39,928 bases of DNA, from the NCBI RefSeq assembly GCF_008993995.1, contig NZ_BKNN01000023.1, positions 1-39,928 of the forward strand, read 5' to 3'. How positions within the stretch are numbered: position 1 is the stretch's first letter; every line of letters starts with the position of its first letter. The notes below the pieces were generated by a model. That model had not been told where the DNA came from. It worked only from the letters and a program-made list of their open reading frames with translations, and searched no databases. The translations under genes and the position numbers were made by a program. Positions 29,000-36,852 of the stretch are shown here, in pieces. Source of the stretch: Acinetobacter brisouii (GTDB lineage: Bacteria > Pseudomonadota > Gammaproteobacteria > Pseudomonadales > Moraxellaceae).

Positions 29000-29908
29000 T
29001 TAATGCTGATGTAAATGTTCATGAGAATGGCAGGGATTTTCTTCAATCTGTAAAGTCACCTGCCGAATGCCATAACGATGTGTCAGCATTTCGGTAGCTT
29101 CATCATACAAATGATTACGCTCGGCCTGTGGGGCATATAAATGTACCGCAAGGTGAATATTCTTCGAGCTGATTGCCCAAACTTTTAACTGATGAATACT
29201 TTCCACACCCTCCAGTGAGAGCAAGTCTTGACGTAGTGCCTCAATATCAATTTCATCAGGTACACCTTCGAGCAAAATATTGATACTTTGTTTAAGTAAA
29301 ACCCATGTTCTTGGTAATACCCAAAAACCAATCAATACCGCAATAATCGTATCGACCCAGTACCAGTTGGTGAAATAAATCACAACTGCACCAATGATAA
29401 CGCCAACCGAGCCTAGTGCATCACTCAACACCTCTAAATAAGCACCTTTCACATTTAAGCTATTATTGGCACTCGACATGAGGATTTTCATTGAGATGAG
29501 GTTAATCACCAAACCAATGGTTGCCACAATGAGCATACCCACACTTTGAATTTCAGGCGGCTTAGAGAAGCGGATATAGGCTTCATATAAAATATAAATC
29601 GCCACCACGAAGAGCATGAGCGCATTAAATAATGCAGCCAGAATTTCAAAGCGCTGATAACCAAAAGTACGTTTATTATCGGCTGGGCGCTTCGCGATCT
29701 GAATTGCAACCAAAGCAATTGCCAGAGCAGCTGCATCAGTAAACATATGCGCAGCGTCAGAGAGTAATGCCAAACTTTGCGTGATTAAACCAGCAACGAC
29801 TTCAACAATTAAAAATGTTGAAGTCAGTGCTAAAGCAATCATTAATTTCTTAGCATTACCTTCAGTCACTACAGCATGACTATGATCATGACTATGTTGT
29901 CCACCCAT
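29000..29908 (-). CDS. czcD: Cation diffusion facilitator, CzcD-type zinc/cadmium/cobalt exporter
   Basis: CDF family exporters expel divalent metals from the cytoplasm in exchange for protons. The 302-aa protein has His-rich ends (HSHDHSH at residues 5-11 and CHSHEHLHQH at the C-terminus), six membrane segments and a cytoplasmic ferredoxin-like domain. The TM2 metal site H54-x3-D58 is intact. The TM5 site reads E159-x3-D163, where well-studied zinc transporters such as YiiP and ZitB have H-x3-D. It lies 130 bp downstream of czcA, in the same direction, with an inverted repeat between them, so it may have its own promoter. Zinc, cadmium and cobalt are the usual substrates; the exact range is not readable here. 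Confidence 0.88.
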   Translation of the reverse strand: MGGQHSHDHSHAVVTEGNAKKLMIALALTSTFLIVEVVAGLITQSLALLSDAAHMFTDAAALAIALVAIQIAKRPADNKRTFGYQRFEILAALFNALMLFVVAIYILYEAYIRFSKPPEIQSVGMLIVATIGLVINLISMKILMSSANNSLNVKGAYLEVLSDALGSVGVIIGAVVIYFTNWYWVDTIIAVLIGFWVLPRTWVLLKQSINILLEGVPDEIDIEALRQDLLSLEGVESIHQLKVWAISSKNIHLAVHLYAPQAERNHLYDEATEMLTHRYGIRQVTLQIEENPCHSHEHLHQH

Positions 29909-29939
29909 TTTGCGGACTCCTTATTATTTATCTTTATGG

Positions 29940-29980
29940 AGAGGTAAAAGTAACAATAGATACATTTTACTTTTACCTCT
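29940..29980. repeat. Perfect 14-bp inverted repeat upstream of czcD
   Basis: Arms AGAGGTAAAAGTAA (29940-29953) and TTACTTTTACCTCT (29967-29980) are exactly complementary around a 13-nt loop. It lies 32-72 bp before the czcD start codon and 59 bp beyond the czcA stop. It may be a transcript-ending hairpin for czcCBA or an operator of czcD. No T-run follows on the minus strand, which argues against a simple terminator. Confidence 0.7.
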
Positions 29981-30005
29981 TTCAAATACTTTTTTGAATT
30001 GACGC

Positions 30006-30038
30006 TGTCATCAAAAAAGATATCTCAAAACGATGACA
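30006..30038. repeat. 7-bp inverted repeat with central palindrome directly after czcA
   Basis: TGTCATC (30006-30012) and GATGACA (30032-30038) are complementary, and an AGATATCT palindrome (30018-30025) lies between them. The right arm abuts the czcA stop codon. Function is unknown; a weak terminator or protein-binding site is possible. Confidence 0.4.
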
Positions 30039-33000
30039 TTATGAATGCTCAGCGTTTTTTGCTTTGCTTTCATTCATCCATCGATAAATGACCGGTAATA
30101 AAACCAAAGTTAATATCGTAGATGAAATAATGCCACCAATTACAACCGTTGCCAAAGGTCGTTGTACTTCTGCTCCGGTTCCTGTCGCCAAGGCCATCGG
30201 AATGAAACCAAGTGAAGCTACGAATGCTGTCATTAATACTGGACGTAATCGTAATACCGCTCCTTTCCAAGTTGCCGCATGAACATTTAAGGTTGTTCTT
30301 AGCTCTTTAATAAACGTGAGCATGACCAGACCATTCAATACAGCAACACCGGATAAAGCGATGAACCCAACCCCAGCAGACATGGAAAGTGGAATATCCC
30401 TCAACCATAAAGCGACTAGTCCACCGGATAAAGCGAAAGGAACACCACTAAATACCAGTAAGCTATCTTTAAAATTGCTAAATACAGCCATCAGTAACAC
30501 AAAGATCATGATGAGTGCCATAGGTACGACGATTTGCATTCTTGCAGTAGCAGAAGCAAGATTCTCAAACTGTCCGCCATAGCCTAACCAATAACCGCTA
30601 GGTAACTTTTGCTGTGATAGCTTGCTTTGCATTTCTTGTACAAAAGACCCAAGGTCCCGATCACGCACATTTGCTGTCACAACAACACGGCGTTTACCAT
30701 TTTCACGACTTACTTGAGCAAGGCCTAAAATATTCTCAACCTTAGCGACGTCTTGTAACTGAATCAGACCTCCATTTGGTAAGCGAATCGGTAACTGAGC
30801 TAACTGCTGAGGCGTACGCATGTTTTCCTGCAAACGAATCACAAAATCGAAACGTCGATCCCCCTGTAAAATTTGCCCTACACTCTGCCCGCCAATACTG
30901 GCAGCCACGATATCCTGAATCGATTTAACTGATAATCCGTATTGGGCAGCCAATGCATGATCAACATCTACATTCAGTAATGGTAAACCGTCAGTCTGTT
31001 CAACTTTGACTTCACTAGCACCTTGAATACTACGTAATTGTTGAGCTATTTTCTCCGCTTCCTGATTGAGGACCGGCATATCGTCCCCAAAAACTTTCAC
31101 GCCAATATCACTTCGTACACCTGAAATAAGCTCATTAAAACGTAGTTCAATTGGTTGTGAGAATTCACTGTTATTACCAGGAATCTGGTTCACGAATTGC
31201 AGCATTCTGGCACGCAATTCATCTATTGTTTCTTTAGGGTTTGGCCACTGATCGTGTGGTTTTAATAGCACAATACCATCAGAAATATTAGGAGGCATCA
31301 CATCCGTAGCAACCTCGGCCGTTCCTGTTCTGGCAAAAATGGCTTTAATTTCGGGAAAAGCTTTCAATAACTGCTTTTCCACATTCTCCTGAATCTTAAG
31401 TGACTCTTCTATGCCAGTGCTCGGTGCACGCATGAGTTGCAGAGCAAAATCACCTTCACTTAACTGAGGTGCGAACTCACTACCTACTCGTGTTGCAATT
31501 GCACTTGTCAAAATCAAGATGCTGACCGCTGCTGTGACAACAACATATCGGAAAGCATATGCTTTATCGAGTAAGCCTGCATAACCTTTTTTCAAGGTCA
31601 TCATCCAGCGGCTTTCTTTTTCCTTCACTTCACCCGTAACAAACAAAGCGACAGCAGCCGGCACAAAGGTCACAGATAGAATAATTGCACCCAATAGCGC
31701 TAGGACAACCGTCATTGCCATAGGATGGAACATTTTTGCTTCTACGCCTGCCAGAGCAAAAATTGGTAGGTATACGACCATAATAATGATCTGACCAAAT
31801 ATTAATGGGCGTCGTGCCTGTTTAGCTGCAAGGAAGACCTCTGTAAAACGTTCTGAACGTGTTAATAAACGACCTTTTAAATGCTGTGCTTCAGCTAAAC
31901 GCCGAATACAGTTTTCAACAATAACAACTGCCCCATCGACAATGATCCCGAAGTCTAAAGCTCCTAAGCTCATGAGGTTAGCACTGATTTTTTGTTCTGC
32001 CATACCCGTTAAGGTAAAAAGCATTGCCAAGGGAATAATACAAGCGGTGATTAAAGCGGCGCGAAAGTTTCCTAAAAAAATGAAAAGGATAACAATGACT
32101 AAAATCGCCCCTTCAATCAAATTTTTGGCTACCGTTTTAATCGCTTTATCTACGAGACTACTACGATCATAGACTGTTTCAATCACAACACCCTGTGGGA
32201 GTGATTTTTGAATTTCTTGAACTTTCTGATCAATCGCTTTGGCAATGGTTTTACTGTTTTCACCCATCATCATCATGGCGATACCTAAAACAGTTTCCTG
32301 TCCATTATAGGTCGCACCACCAGTACGCAAGTCATGACCAATCGATACTGAAGCCACATCAGCAACCCGTATAGGTAAACCGTTTTTAGTTGCGACCGTA
32401 ACATTCTGAATGTCTTGTATCGACGTCAGCATACCCGGAACACGAACTGTGAGTTGCTGACCATTCTCTTCAATAAATCCAGCACCGCGGTTTTCATTGT
32501 TATTTTGAAGCGCATCCTGTAAGTCAGTGAGTGGAATCTGCAACTGCTGTAACCGCGTCAGATCTGGTGAAACCACATAGGTTTTGTTATATCCACCAAT
32601 ACTATTAACCTCGGCTACCCCTTGTACGCGTTGTAACTGAGGACGAATAATCCAGTCTTGAATTTCACGTAGATCCATCGCGCTATAGGCTGAACCATCT
32701 GCTTTTTTGGCATTTGGCTCTGCTTTTACCACCCATTGATAAATCTCACCCAGTCCAGTTGAAATTGGAGACATTTGTGGGTCAATGCTATCGGGTAAAG
32801 CACTCTTAGCTTCTTGTAAACGCTGGTTAATTAACTGTCTTGCCCAGTAAATATCTGTACCATCTTTAAAGATAATCGTGACCTGAGAAAGACCATATCT
32901 GGAAATTGAACGCGTCTGCTCCAGATTTGGAATGCCGGACATGGCATTTTCAATCGGATAAGTAATCCTTTGCTCAACTTCAGGTGCCGTAAAACCATTA

Positions 33001-33197
33001 GCCTGACTATTGATTTGTACCTGTACGTTGGTGATATCTGGCACGGCATCAATTGAAAGTTTTTGGTAGCTATAAATTCCGACACCAATCCAAGCAATGA
33101 CAAACATCATGACCCAAATGGCGTTATTAATTGAAAACTGAATGATCCGATCAAACAAACCTTCAGCCTCTGGCAAATCAGGTTTATTAATGTCCAT
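30039..33197 (-). CDS. czcA: Heavy-metal efflux RND pump, CzcA-type inner membrane transporter
   Basis: CzcA-type pumps use the proton gradient to drive divalent cations out through an adaptor and outer-membrane channel. The 1,052-aa protein has twelve membrane segments in the RND pattern with two large periplasmic loops. The TM4 motif has D415, D421 and E428, with the same 6/7 spacing as D402, D408 and E415 of Cupriavidus CzcA. This assigns it to the divalent-metal (HME1/2) group rather than the copper/silver CusA group. I chose the ATG at 33197, with GGGGAGG upstream. The frame continues 35 codons further, but that extension lies inside czcB and is not RND-like. The start overlaps the end of czcB by 11 bp, so the two are translationally coupled. 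Confidence 0.94.
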   Translation of the reverse strand: MDINKPDLPEAEGLFDRIIQFSINNAIWVMMFVIAWIGVGIYSYQKLSIDAVPDITNVQVQINSQANGFTAPEVEQRITYPIENAMSGIPNLEQTRSISRYGLSQVTIIFKDGTDIYWARQLINQRLQEAKSALPDSIDPQMSPISTGLGEIYQWVVKAEPNAKKADGSAYSAMDLREIQDWIIRPQLQRVQGVAEVNSIGGYNKTYVVSPDLTRLQQLQIPLTDLQDALQNNNENRGAGFIEENGQQLTVRVPGMLTSIQDIQNVTVATKNGLPIRVADVASVSIGHDLRTGGATYNGQETVLGIAMMMMGENSKTIAKAIDQKVQEIQKSLPQGVVIETVYDRSSLVDKAIKTVAKNLIEGAILVIVILFIFLGNFRAALITACIIPLAMLFTLTGMAEQKISANLMSLGALDFGIIVDGAVVIVENCIRRLAEAQHLKGRLLTRSERFTEVFLAAKQARRPLIFGQIIIMVVYLPIFALAGVEAKMFHPMAMTVVLALLGAIILSVTFVPAAVALFVTGEVKEKESRWMMTLKKGYAGLLDKAYAFRYVVVTAAVSILILTSAIATRVGSEFAPQLSEGDFALQLMRAPSTGIEESLKIQENVEKQLLKAFPEIKAIFARTGTAEVATDVMPPNISDGIVLLKPHDQWPNPKETIDELRARMLQFVNQIPGNNSEFSQPIELRFNELISGVRSDIGVKVFGDDMPVLNQEAEKIAQQLRSIQGASEVKVEQTDGLPLLNVDVDHALAAQYGLSVKSIQDIVAASIGGQSVGQILQGDRRFDFVIRLQENMRTPQQLAQLPIRLPNGGLIQLQDVAKVENILGLAQVSRENGKRRVVVTANVRDRDLGSFVQEMQSKLSQQKLPSGYWLGYGGQFENLASATARMQIVVPMALIMIFVLLMAVFSNFKDSLLVFSGVPFALSGGLVALWLRDIPLSMSAGVGFIALSGVAVLNGLVMLTFIKELRTTLNVHAATWKGAVLRLRPVLMTAFVASLGFIPMALATGTGAEVQRPLATVVIGGIISSTILTLVLLPVIYRWMNESKAKNAEHS

Positions 33198-34395
33198 GCT
33201 CAGCCTCCCCTTTTTCAAGTTCGGACTTGAGCAAGAAGCTACCTTGAGCCACATATTGCTGCTTTTCAGTAATTCCTGATTTAACCTCGACCCATTGTGC
33301 ATCTGAAGAATAATTGCCTAACTCTACCGCAACAGGAGCAAAATGAATTTTGTCCTTCTCCTGTTTTGCAATAAAGACCACATTCTTTCCATCAATCTGT
33401 TGTACCGCTGCCTTGTTAACCCGTAATACAGTCGCTGCATTATTTTGTTTCAGTAACACGTTGACCATTAAGTTAGGACGTAGTTCTTTTGAAGGTGTCA
33501 GTACCTTGGCACGAACCTGTAAACGACCAGTTTGAGTATCTGCTTCTGAAGTTAGGCTTTGCACCTGTGCTTTGAAAATATTATTCGTTTGCAGCGACTT
33601 AAATTCAATTTCCTGATTAGGCTGAATATCGGTATTTGCACTTGGTAGCACAAACTCAACCCATAACTGATCTAGACGATCAATAACAAATAACTGTTTG
33701 TCAGGACCAATTTGCTCACCAATCACAATATCTTTATTACTGATTACACCGCTTAAAGGTGCAGTCAAAACATATCGACCTTTACTTGAGCGATTTGCTC
33801 CCAAGGCACTTAAACGGCTATTTGCAGCCTGCACCTGAATTTGCGCCTGACGATAAGCATTGTAAGCTTTCTGATAATCTTGACGTGCTGAAACACCTTG
33901 TTCCCACAATTGCTTTTCACGCTGATAATCTTGCTGCGCTAATGTCAACGCTTCTTGCGCCATGCTTAAATTGGCTTGTTGATCGACTAAATCTGGCACA
34001 AATAAAGTCGCAAGTGCCTGACCCTTTTCAACTTGTTGTCCCAGTGCAACATTTACGCTGTCTACTCGTGCAGAAAAAGTTGAAGAGACATGTGCTTGCT
34101 GGTCTGTGTTTACGACAAGTTTGGCAGGATAAGAAAGGCTCTGCTCAACTTCTCCACGCCCTACTTGCTCTAACTTCACACCATATTCAACCAGTTGCTT
34201 AGAAGTCAGGTTTAAACTTCCTTCCTCTTTTTCAGACTCACCATGGCCAGCTTCACCTTCTGCATGCCCTTCTTCACTTTTTTCGGTATTGGACTGTTTT
34301 TTTCCAGAGAAAAATAACCAAGCACTTAAAGCAAGACAGACAATCAACAACAAAAGAGCAATAAGCCATTGGTTTTTCATTTTCTTCACTGACAT
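33187..34395 (-). CDS. czcB: RND efflux periplasmic adaptor subunit, CzcB-type
   Basis: CzcB is the membrane-fusion adaptor that joins CzcA to CzcC. The 402-aa protein has an N-terminal membrane anchor (about residues 9-29) and an acidic, His-containing stretch at about 38-59 that may bind metal. Next come a biotinyl-lipoyl-like half (YPAKLVVNTDQQAHVS), a coiled-coil hairpin rich in Gln and Ala (about 140-190), the second lipoyl half (LTAPLSGVISN) and a beta-barrel domain. The C-terminus is EKGEAEHGH. Its ATG overlaps the czcC stop by one base (TAATG at 34395), with GGAGGGG upstream. Confidence 0.92.
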   Translation of the reverse strand: MSVKKMKNQWLIALLLLIVCLALSAWLFFSGKKQSNTEKSEEGHAEGEAGHGESEKEEGSLNLTSKQLVEYGVKLEQVGRGEVEQSLSYPAKLVVNTDQQAHVSSTFSARVDSVNVALGQQVEKGQALATLFVPDLVDQQANLSMAQEALTLAQQDYQREKQLWEQGVSARQDYQKAYNAYRQAQIQVQAANSRLSALGANRSSKGRYVLTAPLSGVISNKDIVIGEQIGPDKQLFVIDRLDQLWVEFVLPSANTDIQPNQEIEFKSLQTNNIFKAQVQSLTSEADTQTGRLQVRAKVLTPSKELRPNLMVNVLLKQNNAATVLRVNKAAVQQIDGKNVVFIAKQEKDKIHFAPVAVELGNYSSDAQWVEVKSGITEKQQYVAQGSFLLKSELEKGEAEHGH

Positions 34396-35804
34396 TACTC
34401 TGCCCCTCCAACTGTCGGCAACTTATAGGTGTCTTGCCATAAATTTTGATTAATTTGATTTAATGCATCTCCAGACATCACCATGTTTGGATCGATCCCG
34501 AGAGCTAAACTTTCTGCCTCAATTGCTTTTTGCCAAGCAGATTTAAGAAGTTGAACTTTTTTCAAGCGTTGTTCTTGTAATTGAAGGGTAGATTGCTGAA
34601 CATCGGTAATTGCAAATTTACCAACTTTAAAGCCAAGCAACATTTTCTCCTGTACCGTCTCTGATAAAGGAATCTGTTGCTCATTCATCAAGTTATATTG
34701 CTGCTTCAAACCCGCTAACTCGTACTGTAGAGTACGAATAGAATTCAGACTTTGCTTTTTATAAAAGCTTTGCTGCTGATCAATTAAATTGAGTTTGCTT
34801 TGGGCAACTTTCAGCGCATATTGCTGGCGATTAAAAATGTTTAAAGGAACCGCAATACCTACTCGTATCTGATTTTCGGTACTGCTCGTTTCTGCGGTTT
34901 TACTACGAACTACGCCCATATTTACGGTAGGTGTTGGACGATTTTTTGCTTTTAAATAATTAATTTCAGAATTTTGTTGGATGGCTTGAAGTCGCATGGA
35001 CTGTTCTAACAAATTCTGTTTTAAGTATTGATCGATGTCACCTTCATTTTTTAAAGGCCACGCACTTTTTATATCTGGCCGTAAGGTGAAGTTATCTTCA
35101 GTCTCACCCCATAAGTTCGCCAATTTTCTTTTGGCACTACTTAGTGATAATTCAACTTCCTGATATAAACGTTGGTTTTCAACATGCGTCATTAAAGTCC
35201 GGTCTAAATCAACCTGAGCAATACTACCGGCCTGAAAGCGTAAACGAGTAGCATCTAAAAGGTTCTTACTCGTTCTTAACTGGGCTTTAGCAACTTCATG
35301 TTCAAGCTCCAAAATCGAAACTTGTGACCATAAATATTTGACAGCAAGCTTTAGCTGAGCATCATATAAAACCTGATTTAACTCAACTTGATTTTGCTGG
35401 ACACTTGCCAGTTTTTTTGCTGCGGAACGTACACCAAAAACATCTAGTTTTTGCGATATACCAAGTTCTAGTTCCTGATCTTTTCCAGATTTAAAACCCG
35501 TTTGCTGTACAGAAACCGTCGGATTTTCCCATAACTGGCTCTGTCTGATATTGCTCTCTGCGATATCTTGTTGAGCTTGCCAAATTCCTGTTTGTGTCTG
35601 AAATTGCTTAACCTGCTCTAGTACTTGCTCAAACGTTAAAACATTCTGTATACGCTGCGGTTGAGTATTTTCAGCAAGGTTTTGATTTGAATTAGCCGCA
35701 GTTGTTACAACACTAGTTGAAAGCGCAACCGCAACAACTAATGATTTAAGTATCCAAGATGAGCTCAGACTAACGAAACGTTTTTCGTATAAAAAAATAG
35801 ACAT
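34395..35804 (-). CDS. czcC: RND efflux outer membrane channel, CzcC-type TolC family protein
   Basis: CzcC is the TolC-like outer-membrane channel of the Czc pump. The 469-aa sequence begins with a signal peptide (core LKSLVVAVALSTSVVTTAA, ending near residue 38). Two tandem halves of long alpha-helical coiled coil follow, rich in Gln, Leu and Ala, as in all TolC-family proteins. Segments such as ENPTVSVQQTGF, RLRFQAGSIAQVDLDRT and LLGFKVGKFAITDVQQS are the expected repeats of the family. It is the first gene of the coupled czcCBA unit and lies 48 bp downstream of the czcI-like gene. Confidence 0.92.
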   Translation of the reverse strand: MSIFLYEKRFVSLSSSWILKSLVVAVALSTSVVTTAANSNQNLAENTQPQRIQNVLTFEQVLEQVKQFQTQTGIWQAQQDIAESNIRQSQLWENPTVSVQQTGFKSGKDQELELGISQKLDVFGVRSAAKKLASVQQNQVELNQVLYDAQLKLAVKYLWSQVSILELEHEVAKAQLRTSKNLLDATRLRFQAGSIAQVDLDRTLMTHVENQRLYQEVELSLSSAKRKLANLWGETEDNFTLRPDIKSAWPLKNEGDIDQYLKQNLLEQSMRLQAIQQNSEINYLKAKNRPTPTVNMGVVRSKTAETSSTENQIRVGIAVPLNIFNRQQYALKVAQSKLNLIDQQQSFYKKQSLNSIRTLQYELAGLKQQYNLMNEQQIPLSETVQEKMLLGFKVGKFAITDVQQSTLQLQEQRLKKVQLLKSAWQKAIEAESLALGIDPNMVMSGDALNQINQNLWQDTYKLPTVGGAE

Positions 35805-35852
35805 AAAGTAACCCTATGAAATAAATAATATTTCTGGTGGGTTATTTTTCGG

Positions 35853-36248
35853 CTACCCCACCAATAGCGGGGCAAAAACAGGCGGTGGATTGGCGGCAAA
35901 CAAGTCAGGCGACTGGTATAAATTGTTCCAGTCATAATGCCGTAGTACTTGCGTAGAAATATGATGCGGAACAAGCATATGCGCTTGTGCCACGGTCATC
36001 ACAGGTGAAAATGACGGTAAATGGTCACTATGATCTTGAACATCAGGCGAATCTTGTATCGCAGTCAATACCTTCGCATGTTGTGCTTGATGCTCTAATG
36101 CCAGTTGGTGATGTCCAAAGTGTTCTGTTAGGGGTTGCTGAATCACAGCTTGGTTTTCATGAGTGCAAAATGCCGCAGCTACATTCCAAACACTTTGAAA
36201 TGTAAACAAACCAGCCAGTAGCATGACCCAAACCGTTAAACGTGACAT
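35853..36248 (-). CDS. czcI: CzcI-like small periplasmic metal-resistance protein
   Basis: A small protein upstream of czcCBA in the same direction. A hydrophobic N-terminus (VWVMLLAGLFTFQSVWNVAAA) looks like a signal peptide. The mature part is His-rich, with FCTHEN and FGHHQLALEH near its start, a DHSDHLPSF stretch, and a Pro-rich end (NPPPVFAPLLVG). Both the position and the CxHE...HFGHH pattern match CzcI proteins of czc operons, whose role is thought to be regulatory or metal-binding in the periplasm. The start is uncertain: ATG codons at 36248, 36257 and 36296 are all possible. I favour 36248 for its compact signal peptide and GGAA upstream, giving 131 aa. Confidence 0.6.
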   Translation of the reverse strand: MSRLTVWVMLLAGLFTFQSVWNVAAAFCTHENQAVIQQPLTEHFGHHQLALEHQAQHAKVLTAIQDSPDVQDHSDHLPSFSPVMTVAQAHMLVPHHISTQVLRHYDWNNLYQSPDLFAANPPPVFAPLLVG

Positions 36249-36440
36249 GATTTCCATGAACAACAGCACCAATCGTGCCGAGTATAACCAAATCATGTGC
36301 TGAACGCAATTTGAAAAAATTTAAATCAGCAGTGCTATTCAAGACAGAAACTCAGCGCTATATTGAAGATAAAAGCAGCACATCAGGAGAAATATAACAA
36401 TAAAAAAACCATCAACATTCATATCAACGGAGGATAGACA

Positions 36441-36812
36441 ATGTTTAAGATTCACAATTTATTTGATAAGTTTCATTTACTTGTATCAGATGATCAGCTA
36501 CCGATTCAAAGTACAGAAGCCATGGATGAGTTTCTGGAAGCACAGCATTATCAGGACTTACTCCAACAACATCCTGAGCAGACACTAGAATACAATTATC
36601 AACGCAATGCACTTTGGAATTATTTAAGTGCCGCAAGTCGTGGCTATCCTGAAGCACAGTATCAACTGGCACTTTGCTATTTACATGGACAACTCGGTTT
36701 AAAGCAAGATATTACCAAAGTTAAAAAGTGGCTAGAACTTGCTGCAAACCATGGTCATTTATCAGCACAACAAGTATTGGATCATCAGTTTCAGCAAAGC
36801 TATTTTTCATAA
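36441..36812 (+). CDS. Sel1-repeat protein of unknown function
   Basis: The 123-aa product has no signal peptide or membrane segment and is probably cytoplasmic. Residues about 55-113 contain one complete and one partial Sel1-like repeat (SAASRGYPEAQYQLALCYLHG, then KVKKWLELAANHGHLSAQ), a helical repeat that mediates protein-protein contact. The first 50 residues show no motif I know. The ATG has AGGA 8 nt upstream. It is divergent from the czcI-like gene and shares a bidirectional terminator with ettA. The partner and pathway cannot be told from the sequence. Confidence 0.8.
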   Translation: MFKIHNLFDKFHLLVSDDQLPIQSTEAMDEFLEAQHYQDLLQQHPEQTLEYNYQRNALWNYLSAASRGYPEAQYQLALCYLHGQLGLKQDITKVKKWLELAANHGHLSAQQVLDHQFQQSYFS

Positions 36813-36839
36813 AAAAACCAGCTCGAAAGCTGGTTTTTT
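36812..36839. terminator. Bidirectional terminator between the Sel1 gene and ettA
   Basis: A 12-bp perfect stem (AAAAAACCAGCT at 36812-36823, AGCTGGTTTTTT at 36828-36839) with a CGAA tetraloop has T-runs on both strands. It lies directly at the Sel1 stop codon and 13 bp beyond the ettA stop, so it serves both convergent genes. Confidence 0.85.
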
Positions 36840-36852
36840 AAGTGAGCGACAA

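Noticed and set aside
33198-33302. A 35-codon N-terminal extension of czcA
   Set aside because: It lies within czcB in another frame, is not RND-like, and the ATG at 33197 has a strong ribosome binding site.
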